Origin: Haliotis asinina
Lineage: Eukaryota; Mollusca; Gastropoda; Lepetellida; Haliotidae
NCBI RefSeq assembly: GCF_037392515.1
Contig: NC_090290.1
Location: 57,424,753 to 57,488,752 of the forward strand
Length of the DNA stretch: 64,000 nt
Reading direction: 5' to 3'
Shown: in pieces, positions 55,476 through 64,000 of the stretch
Position numbering within the stretch: position 1 is the first letter of the stretch
How the letters are laid out: every line of letters begins with the position of its first letter
Translations under genes and position numbers: made by a program
Notes under the pieces: model-generated
What the model saw: only the letters and a program-made list of their open reading frames with translations
Database searches by the model: none
Told to the model about the DNA's origin: nothing

Positions 55476-55997
55476 ATAGTGTACAGGGGTGTTTCTATTA
55501 CAGCACTTGTTATATGTGTATCATTGTTGATCTTTATGATGTTGAAATTAAAGATATGAATATATTTTCAGTGATGAATCATTTGCCCTACAACGTATAA
55601 AAGCATCAGTTCAGATACTGTTTCCATGTACACTTGTGTTCATAAGTTTTTAGGTTAATATCACTCATTATTCCAAGAACCATTGCTTTGAGATCTCTTG
55701 TTCATTATGCCTAAGTTGATTAAGTGAATAAAACAAACAAATATATTTTGTTTTCTTTATTTTCTTTGCAATTAGGCCACAGGAATTTTCAAAAAAAGAA
55801 ATGATATCTCATTACACAGAGATATTCTTTGTGGCAGTATTTTGATTTTGTTCAAAACATCAGATTAATGTGATTGTCACACTTGAATTATTTTTCTTGG
55901 TTTACATTTAAGTCAAAGTTAGCGTATTATATATACTGAGGATAGATCCCAGAAGAGATTTCACGCACAGCGTTAGGACAGTACATTTCTGTGTTAT

Positions 55998-56152
55998 TGG
56001 GGTGGTGGAGTAGCCTAGTGGTTGAAGCAGCTGCTTCTCATGCCGAGACCCACATGGGTACAATGACTGAAGCCCAGCGCTGGTATCCCCTGCTGTGATA
56101 TAGCTGGAGTATTGTTAAAGCAACAGAAAACTAAACTCACTCACTTGCTTAC
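55998..56152 (+). mobile_element. SINE family A, forward copy
   Basis: The head GGTGGTGGAGTAGCCTAGTG, the middle CCACATGGGTACAATGACTG, then TGATATAGCTGGAGTATTG and AACTAAACTCACTCAC. The B-box region is shortened. Confidence 0.85.
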
Positions 56153-57219
56153 TCTGTGTAGGTCAGAGTATGGCCCAGGAAATGTTTCCATAGCAGTCTT
56201 GGTATGAGACAACTATGTGCCAGATGACTTTGTTCTGAGCGCAGGGTCATCATGTCCAAAGTTTAAGTATCCACATAGTACCATTTCTGGTGGCCCCCTG
56301 TCTTGAAATTGCTCTCTCTCTCTGATGGAGAACTGATGGCAAATCACTGAGACGTTAGTGTTGGAAAATTCATGAAAGGAGACTTGTTAAACCAACCTGA
56401 ATGGATCATCATTAGACACATTTTTGTATAGCATTAGAAGTGATATTGATCATGGCCTACTGGTCACAGTTAAAAATATAAAGAATTCAGAGAATTCATG
56501 GTGAATCTTGCAGTTCTATGTTCTCTTTGGTGCTTGAAATCTTCCATGCCAGTCCATTCTTAATGACCTTTGTGTGTGAATGTGTCATTACAACTGACTG
56601 TATATATATGAGCTGAAGTTTGAGGGGAAAAAGCAGTTTGTAGAAGGGGGTCAGCTAATCTAAGAGATACAATTTCATGAAAGCATTTTTCATTTCATCA
56701 GTACCTTGTCAGGACAATCTTACAGGTTAGTGGTACATGTGCCTGGCAGTTTACGAAGATTACAGTTGCTTGGGTATAAATGATCAACGAAATACATATT
56801 AAAATATCCAGTTTTGCTTATTTCAAAATATTTTGCTCTTGGTCATTAAGTTTCATGCCTACCTATTTACACAAAATAAATCCACAAAACAAACGATGTT
56901 ATATAATCCTTGCAAAATGACATGTGCCAGTGCGATCAGCTGTTTCCTGTGATTTCACATACCGTGCCTGAAGACTGAGATGTGTTTTGTGAGTCAAGTT
57001 TTGACCTAATTCAAATATTAGTCATTGACATAGCTGTACTGGTATATTTTTCCTGAAATGGCTTAGTACTACTAGCTGATCACTTGGAACTTTAGTTTAC
57101 CAACTGTTTACACACTCACTTTCCAACTCGCCCACTCACCCACCCAAAATTATAGTATTTGCTCATTATTCCCAGGACCCATGCTCCTACATGACTGTAA
57201 TGCACTCCATTTCTGGTGG

Positions 57220-57447
57220 ACCCTGAAGATCCAGGTTAGACCTGATCTCCAGGAACCCAGGCTTATAAGAGTTGACTTACGGGATCAGGTCATCAGACTG
57301 GTGTCATCGTATCCCAATTTCATGGATTGATGCTCATCTTGATCACTGGATTGTCTGGTCCAGATTCTGTTATATACAGACCACCACCATATAGCTGGAT
57401 TATTGCTGAGTGCTGTCTAAAACTAAACTCAACTCAACTCACTCACT
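57220..57447 (+). mobile_element. SINE family B, forward copy
   Basis: It contains CAGGAACCCAGGCTTATAAG, TTGATCACTGGATTGTCTGG, TATATACAGACCACCACCAT, AGCTGGATTATTGCTGAGTG and AAAACTAAACTCAACTCAAC. It is moderately diverged but nearly complete. Confidence 0.8.
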
Positions 57448-57720
57448 GTGACTGCGTTCTGTGATGGTGCTGGAATATCAGGTAAATGTGGTATTTAACC
57501 ATCGTCACTCTAAGAATGTGGAGCTTCCTCCTGCCAACAGGTTGAATATCCTAGTCAGGTTGAAACACAGATTTGATTTCTTCATTGGCATAATATCTGA
57601 AGCCATCTCTTGTTCTCCAGCCATGATATGGCAAGAATGTGCTAAAAGTGTAATAAATCCTTCCTTGCTGTCAGTTGTATCTACAGGAAACATGGAAGCT
57701 GACATGAGGATCCCTTAAGC

Positions 57721-57957
57721 TGAAGACAAACCGGCCTGAACAGATCCAGGTTAGAACTGGTCCACACCAGCCTTTGTTTGTTGTGAGAGTTGGCTCATGT
57801 CATTGGGTGGTCAACCTTGCTGACTTGGTTGATACGTCATCATATCACAGATCAAGGATAATGATGCTCATCAGGTATAGTTTGGCATAGACTCGGTTGC
57901 TGACAGATAACAGGCATATAACTGAAATATTGCTGAGTGAGGCGTTATACATCAAAC
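57721..57957 (+). mobile_element. SINE family B, forward copy
   Basis: It includes GGGTGGTCAACCTTGCTGAC, TTGGTTGATACGTCATC, and the tail AACTGAAATATTGCTGAGTG followed by AGGCGTTATACATC. The head is diverged. Confidence 0.75.
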
Positions 57958-58048
57958 CAACCAACCATCTATATACAAGAAAATCAAGTTGTATGGATAG
58001 TCAGCTTCTTGCAATGAGTGTGATGTTTCAGTAAAGTTACTAAAACCG

Positions 58049-58160
58049 TTATCAAGCATCAAATGCTTGATGCTTAATAACAGTGTTAGTATCTTCACTA
58101 CTACTTATCAAGCATCAAATGCTTGATGCTTAATAACAGTGTTAGTATCTTCACTACTTC
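58049..58160 (+). repeat. 56-bp tandem duplication with a hairpin in each unit
   Basis: Two adjacent 56-bp units are nearly identical. Each begins with the near-perfect palindrome AAGCATCAAATGCTTGATG plus CTT, followed by AATAACAGTGTTAGTATCTT. Each palindrome could form a 9-10 bp stem. Nothing coding is present. Confidence 0.9.
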
Positions 58161-58565
58161 CAAATGCCTCTCATAGAAGTCATCCATATGCAGCATCTTG
58201 TGGCTCATGATGGTCGTTATATTGAGTGTTCCTTAGGTGACCATGGCCCCTCAGTGAAGGTTTTGGGTATACAGTGCTGAGGATATTATCGGTTTGACAC
58301 ATGAGTGCTTAAAGGATATGCTATTCTCTACTTGCCTCATACCGCATGTTTTTGTGCGTTGCTTGGTAGACAACTGACAAGCCTTTGCATGTATTTGTTA
58401 TGTATTATAATTGGGCAGGGTATGCTGGTCTGTTTGGAATCACCTGGTATCAGTTGGAACTGAAGGATATCAAGAATGCCATGTTTTCATATGTGAAAGC
58501 ATGTGTGTTGGTAGCTTACACAAGTCAGTTTTAGTCAGCTTCAAGAAAGTTTACTTTGAATAGCG

Positions 58566-58785
58566 ACCCATGAATGTCTGGGTTAGAACGGGCCTTCACC
58601 AACCCATGCTTGTCGTGAGAGGATGGGGTGGTCAGGCTCGCTGACTTGGTTGACACATGGTCATATCCCAGTTGCGTATATTGATGATGTTGATCACTGG
58701 ATTGTCTGGACCAGCCTTGATTATTTACAGACCGTCACCATATGGCTGGAATATTGCTTGGCATGGCATATAACTACAATCCAAG
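58566..58785 (+). mobile_element. SINE family B, forward copy
   Basis: GGGTTAGAACGGGCCTTCAC, CAACCCATGCTTGTCGTGAG, GTGGTCAGGCTCGCTGACTT, GATTGTCTGGACCAGCC and TATGGCTGGAATATTGCTTG are successive family B blocks. It starts after CATGAATGTCTG, also seen next to the copy at 9497. Confidence 0.85.
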
Positions 58786-58897
58786 CAACTTTGCATAGTC
58801 TTTCGTGACAACTTACATACCAGTATGACCATCATGACTTCTTGATATAGACTTACGATGATCGTAACGTTTGTGTTCATGGTTTGTACTTGAATGT

Positions 58898-60414
58898 TGG
58901 GGCAGTGCAGTAGTCAAATGGTTAAAGCATTCACTTTTCATGGACAATTCCTTATATGCTGACAGGACCCAGGCATAGAGCACTAGTTACACAACCCCAG
59001 ATTCAGGTTAGTGGGAGCAAGTAGAAACACACATCAAGGAATATGCTGTACAAATTCTGTGATTTTATGAATATTACTCACTGACGACATTTTAGTTTTA
59101 CAGATTTGTAGCAAGAAAATTACAGTGTAAGTGATATCTTTAAAAACACCAAAAAGCTCATTTTGTTAGCAATTAATTGTGTAAGTGGCAGCAGGTTGGT
59201 CCAAACAGAACTTTTGTTTCTTTGGTTATTTTTAATGTTTGTTTTCTGTTTATGATGTTTATAGCTGTGAAGCGCAAATAATTATTGGATCAGCCAGATA
59301 GTTTTGAAAATTGACATTATATGTATTTTCTTATCTGCATGATGGCCTCTGTCAGTGGGTAGACTAACTGTACATTGTGAAAACTGATGCCCAGTTTTGA
59401 TAGCTTGGTGAGACAAAAATCACTGTTGTATGATGCTGCTTGTACACTGCAATATTTCTTTGGAAGGAGTGATTTATGCAAATGTCTGTCATGCCCATGC
59501 TTATGTGGCCATGTGTAAAGATCATCCATTTTTCCCATGTAGCCTGTACTGGCCATTTTGTCCCTGCAACTTATAATGACTGTTTGTTACAATATGATGA
59601 AAATGTGTCATCAAAAGTTGAGAAGAATAAATGTGGAAATGAAAACAGCATGTGTTTTTTTCATTTGGAGATCAAGATGTTACCTTGTCGATCATTGCTG
59701 GCAAGCAAAAGTAATTGTCCATCATATCAGTCACTGGATTGTCTCAGGTCAATGAAACATTTCTTCTTCATTAAAAATTCATAAATTTAAATAATAATGA
59801 ATTTAAATAATTTGTCATTTGATGTCTGGGTGAGGGTGGGATGGCAGTGAGTGTGGGAATGGAGAGCAGTATATATACGTTTCAAAACCAGTAATAGGAT
59901 GAACATCAAAATCTTGCCAATGAATGAAGTTATTTCTGTGTATTTACAAGAAACAGGTATCATTTAATACATTATTTTGCATAGTAATAAAGATATCTTT
60001 CCATGTCTGTGGCAGAAACTACTGGGACTGTGTAATTGTTAAATAACATTGATTGATCATATTGATTGATCATATTGACAAATTTCCAAAGACATCTGTA
60101 TCCGCACATAGAATGGTTTAGTACATGAACTAAAGATGCAAATGAAATTAGGGGTTTTTTTTAACTTGGTGATATTTTCATAATGTAAATATTTTCATGA
60201 TGCATGTTCAACAAAACATGAAGACATTTCAAATGTGAAACAAATGATAAGTATGTATATTTTCTTGAATGGACTGTGTGAAGGAATTGTCACAACTTGC
60301 TGCTGGAGGCAGATATATGAAGTTGACACTACTACAAGTACAAGATGCTATCCTCCTTCAACTAATCATGATCATAGAGGCGTGCAGCAGCAAATAAAGG
60401 AAGAAGACACACCA
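58898..60414. other. AT-rich DNA with a SINE head remnant
   Basis: A short family A head remnant (GGGCAGTGCAGTAGTCAAAT, GGTTAAAGCATTCACTTTTC) lies at 58898-58945. The rest, to the start of the minus-strand gene, has no supported feature apart from a tiny 14-bp tandem repeat (TTGATTGATCATATTGATTG) near 60050. A 102-codon frame at 59476-59784 has no recognisable domain. Confidence 0.5.
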
Positions 60415-60426
60415 ATCTAGTCAGTG

Positions 60427-60432
60427 TTTATT
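60427..60432 (-). terminator. Candidate polyadenylation signal of the minus-strand gene
   Basis: TTTATT on the plus strand is AATAAA on the minus strand. It would end a 3' UTR of about 1.8 kb after the stop codon at 62263. The choice among AT-rich motifs is an inference. Confidence 0.35.
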
Positions 60433-62262
60433 GTGGGGAAAACGCCCATAGTGTACAATAAATATTTTCTGCTGTATTATCACAGCTTCATGGACACCAC
60501 AGTTCATTTTGGCAACAAATCACATCCACACAGAATAGTAGTGTATATACGTCTGCAATGTGTATCAGTAACTCACCAGACTGGTTGATGACGGACAGTT
60601 GTCAGTCAGCATTATCTCAGCTACATTACTGCAGGCTGTTGGATCAACTCTGGACCACACACACCAGTGGTCAAGAATGTAAGTGACCACTCACTATAAC
60701 CATCCTGTCCTCATTACAATCCAGACACCATTCCATGGTGGCAAAATCAATCAAGTCAGTAGATCTAGCTGATTTACTTAAACCATACCATTTTATATCA
60801 TGACCCATAATGGTGTCAGTTTAACTTAACTTTTGTTTTGAATGAGCAGTGGCTAAATATAAACAAAATGGCTTCATTGTACAGAGTAAGCCATAGTACA
60901 GGCCTGCCTAAACTGTAAGCATTACTGGGTCAAACACTGAGGTTCCACTAAACCAGAGTGTCATTGTACACAGCATCCTCAGTGCTACGTCTGATGTATG
61001 TGTATCATTAGGTATGGGAGTTACCATCATCATAGCACAATGACAGTTTTGTACAGTGGAACCCAGGACAATATACAAACTTTGAATTGGAAACCTGTAA
61101 AAATTCATATCATTTTCTCAAGTACATATATTTTTTCAAACATTTCAGTTAGTTGTTCGTCATTAAGAAATTTTTCTTACTTTTTCTTTCCTTTCTTCCT
61201 CCAAGCTAAACACAGGACGGGGTTGCAGTCTTAACTATATTCTAGAAATATTGTGGTAAGGAAATAACAAATGCACTTCAAAACTTTTTCTCATATGGGG
61301 AAGCGAACCAGGGACTTCTGCATGAAGAAAACACTTTAAAACTACACTACCCTCCTCTGTGTTAAAACATATCTACAACACATCCCTCAGACTACTATGA
61401 TGTTTATGGGCTAAAACTGAGAGGACTGTCATTTATTCAAACCCCAAGCTCAGGAAATAATACATTCATTTGCCTATTACTTGCTCCCATACCTTCTACA
61501 GGTAACAAGGTACCTGTGATGAGTACATCAATGGAGTAAAGTTTTTGTTACAATGAATATCACATCTTACTATATGACTGTGCACAATGGAAGACCAGAC
61601 AACAAACTCTTCCAGTGAACACTGCTTGAATACTGCCCGGTACCGTTCATCACATGTTTTAAAATACAATATACAAAATATATATGTAATAAATGGACGG
61701 AGATCATATTCATATATATATTACAATGTTGTATCTAAAGTTTGCTAAAAGATGAAGGTGATATAAATGCTGATTGGTATAGAGAATATGGGTACCATAC
61801 CGACTGTACATAAGCACAACACTCTGCATACAGTGCATGTTTAAACACTGTTGAATACCCAGTATATATAGTGTTCACTTGGCATCTTTTCACTGAAGCA
61901 TACAAATCAAATGGGAAACAAACATACAAATCTACCTTCAAATAAAAACCAACACTTCCAACAGGTATTAAGATTATGTATGGAAACTAAACATTAAATT
62001 TCAAAACAAATTACATATCAGTATATATAAACACCATAAAAGTTCAGTTTTCCATATTACATTTAAAACTGAGGACGGTCTTCTGAGTGAAATAATGAAA
62101 ACATGATTCAGAACTTATGAAGCTTATGAACACAAACATTTAAACCACAAACATGGTGCACAGCTTAAATATTCAGTGAACCCTTTGGTCCAAATATCCT
62201 GAAACCACAGCCACAACAGCTTCTTAAAACTGACTTGGAATATCACAAAGAAGTACTGAGTA
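60433..62262 (-). other. Likely 3' UTR of the minus-strand gene
   Basis: It follows the stop codon of the exon at 62263-62520 on the minus strand. No open frame with a recognisable product is present. A diverged reverse family B SINE (about 60609-60770, with CAGTGGTCAAGAATGTAAG and ATCAAGTCAGTAGATC) and a family A head remnant (about 61295-61360, GAAGCGAACCAGGGACTTC) lie inside. Confidence 0.4.
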
Positions 62263-62520
62263 TCACTGAGCCTCCACTGATGGCAGGACAACCACATGAC
62301 CTTGAGTTGAAGGTCGACTGTTTTCGCCACAGTCAGTGGGGTTCCTTGCTGGTGGGGCAGGGAGTGGGACTACATCTTCTGGCATGTCCTGGTCATCTGA
62401 CATCACCTGGTTCTCTGGAATAGGAGGGACAACAATGTTATATCTCCTGCACAGTCTGACAACCTTCACGCTAAATTGAACAGCTTCAGTCTCTCTTAGG
62501 GAAATCTTAGAAGGCCACCA
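62263..62520 (-). CDS. Last coding exon of an unrecognised minus-strand gene
   Basis: Read on the minus strand from an acceptor TTTGCTATAGCTCAG, the 258-nt exon is open in phase 0 and encodes 85 residues plus TGA. WWPSKISLRETEAVQFSVKV and VRLCRRYNIVVPPIPENQ look like a folded, conserved end; the rest (MSDDQDMPEDVVPLPAPPAR onward) is acidic and proline-rich. I do not recognise the family. An open frame of this length with a good acceptor, in line with a second candidate exon upstream, supports a real gene, but no homology can be cited. Confidence 0.5.
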   Translation of the reverse strand, partial: WWPSKISLRETEAVQFSVKVVRLCRRYNIVVPPIPENQVMSDDQDMPEDVVPLPAPPARNPTDCGENSRPSTQGHVVVLPSVEAQ

Positions 62521-63407
62521 CTGAGCTATAGCAAAGATAAGGTGATGACATTAATGATATGATGAGGTGATGATCAACCTATATCACCAAGTCAATCACA
62601 CAAAAACATGTCAGTACTAAAACATCTCTGTACCAAGCCTCAACTTGCAATATGAGATGTAAGTACACCCACACCCCCAACAGTTACCTGGAGCCCTGAC
62701 GTCAGGTAATGTCCAACACTGAGTGAAAGTCAAGAAGTTTACGTTATCAAAGGGGACAAATTGGTGGGTCCCTATATTCCTCTACTAATAAATTAAATCT
62801 GAAGGAATCTGCGTTTTACCAGAATCCTAAGATACTAAGCAGAATGATAAATGTTCCCGAAGTAACCACACTTTATCATTATGTAAGCTCCTATGGTAGC
62901 ATCAGCTACTTCTGCATTTCCTTAAAACAATGTAAATTTGCAAGTTGATAGTAAAAGATACAGCCAAATGCATTTTTAAGATTTTCAAAATGAAAATTCT
63001 TCACATTTAACAGCGAAATACTTTTAAAAAACTTATCTGAGATGTACATGTAACACATCAAAGAACTTTTGGTTGACTGATACTCACTCAATACATAACA
63101 CTGTGGTGTAAGGTTTCAAATGTAACCCTCATGGCTATCAATTGATCACATACATTGTTATGTATTATATGACCCACACCCCGAAGCATGTTCAAATTGC
63201 TACAATAATAGCCCTGTCAACATATCAGAATGCACGTAAGTTTCATTCTCAGCTCCCTAAGGAACAGATGACCAAACAGTCACAAGACCATGTCATCCTA
63301 ACATCCTTCCATGCTGGGAGATCAGCGGCATGTTTTGAATAAAGTCACATGTCTACAAGTACTCATCAAGAATATATTCCAAGAGGACTTAACATTACAA
63401 TACTAAC

Positions 63408-63540
63408 CATCTACAGAGAACATGGCCGTGCCTCTGCCGCTGGGGGCAGACACAGTGTAGGAGATATAGTCTTTGTCACCACCACCACCACCACCGCCAG
63501 CGCCGCCACGCTGAGACTTGCCACTGCGAGGGATGTCAGG
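63408..63540 (-). CDS. Internal coding exon of the minus-strand gene (glycine-rich)
   Basis: Minus-strand exon bounded by an acceptor CTGTTACAG and a donor GATG|GTTAGT. The frame gives PDIPRSGKSQRGGAGGGGGG then DKDYISYTVSAPSGRGTAMF and SVD. The GC-rich codons stand out from the AT-rich surroundings, and the glycine run is a GGT triplet microsatellite. It ends in phase 1, while the next exon opens in phase 0. Either the donor is 7 nt earlier (TCT|GTAGAT, exon end 63415) or a microexon lies between. The product is unknown. Confidence 0.5.
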
Positions 63541-64000
63541 CTGTAACAGGAAAGGGTCCGGTTACATTGAACAATGATACAGTTACAACAGTTTCATAAA
63601 GTGACGGTAGTGATATGACTGTCCTCAGTGTGTGCTGATACAAGAGAGTTAAAGAGTTGTTGCATAACATCCTGGGGCCGTGTCACAAAACAATCACTGT
63701 ACTGTGACTGTTATAAGTCCAGGTCACAGCATGGGAGTTATGATAACATTAAGTCTAATTCATCGTCTTGTAGAATGTGGCCCCACTTCACACATTGATT
63801 GTAGTGCTATGACTGCGTTTCTTTAATGTCATGCTCACCAATATTAGTACCTGCAAACAATTAAGCTTGAACCAGACAATCCAATGACTCATCAAGAGCA
63901 ACAGTTGATAATTGTGATCCTACAACAAGGCATTAGCCATGCCATTGAGCCTGAGCACCTGATGCTGACAGTCCCGGTCTCTCCCAACTAACATTGAGTC
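63541..64000. other. Intron or flank of the minus-strand gene with two repeat remnants
   Basis: No further exon is visible before the window ends. It holds a MITE (63673-63785) and a diverged reverse family B SINE (about 63835-63960, with GAACCAGACAATCCAATGAC). The gene therefore continues beyond the window. Confidence 0.5.
63673..63785. mobile_element. MITE with TGGGGCC inverted ends
   Basis: The left end TGGGGCCGTGTCACAAAACA and the right end CGTCTTGTAGAATGTGGCCC plus CA pair as inverted repeats with several mismatches. The 113-bp body has no coding potential. It resembles the hairpin elements I recall as common in molluscs. Confidence 0.65.

Larger units (their letters stand above)
47971..60414. 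other. DNA between two tail-to-tail genes
   Basis: About 12 kb of AT-rich sequence with SINE copies and no exon I can support. Frames here are under 105 codons and match no family. Sub-stretches 47971-50900 and 51993-55400 show nothing beyond diverged AT-rich sequence. Some of the left part could be extended ZMYND11 3' UTR. Confidence 0.55.

Noticed and set aside
59476..59784. 102-codon plus frame
   Set aside because: Low-complexity AT-rich translation with an opposing minus frame; no domain or exon boundaries.

Overview
The window is animal nuclear DNA, most likely from a vetigastropod mollusc such as an abalone (Haliotis). Four things point there: a well-conserved animal gene split over about 42 kb, GT-AG introns of up to 13 kb, AT-rich non-coding sequence, and two abundant short interspersed families that share a tail ending in (ACTC)n. 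The tail and the tRNA-like head resemble repeats I recall from abalone sequence; this was not checked by a search.

The main gene is the plus-strand orthologue of ZMYND11 (BS69), a chromatin reader. Fourteen coding exons from 4857 to 46756 join with consistent phase into a 617-codon protein (the human protein is about 602). It carries, in order, an N-terminal winged-helix-like domain, a PHD finger, a bromodomain, a short zinc-binding linker, a PWWP domain, a linker with acidic, basic and proline-rich parts, a coiled coil and a C-terminal MYND finger. The three PWWP aromatic-cage positions match human. The promoter is probably near 3.45-3.9 kb, with an upstream non-coding exon implied by the splice acceptor at 4795.

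The introns are full of repeats. The 13.2-kb intron after coding exon 6 is almost entirely a 12.6-kb minisatellite with a 30-bp period, which gives long but spurious Met-poor open frames on both strands. The 10-kb intron after the 24-nt microexon holds a second array of exactly 47 units of 77 bp, grown from a SINE tail and almost free of variation except one two-state position. Other elements include a solo-LTR candidate, an 880-bp foldback element, a truncated LINE inserted in a small minisatellite, two copies of a TIR element flanked by TTAA or near-TTAA (one carrying a decayed THAP-domain remnant on the minus strand), several MITE-like elements, a local tandem duplication, and about 30 SINE copies or fragments.

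Downstream of ZMYND11 lie about 13 kb of mostly unique AT-rich DNA with scattered SINEs, then the 3' part of a second gene on the minus strand (at least two coding exons, 62263-62520 and about 63408-63540, 3' end near 60.4 kb). The two genes are tail to tail. I do not recognise the second gene. I see no bacterial-type system, CRISPR array or intact transposase. The most unusual structures are the two intronic arrays and the THAP-bearing TTAA element.
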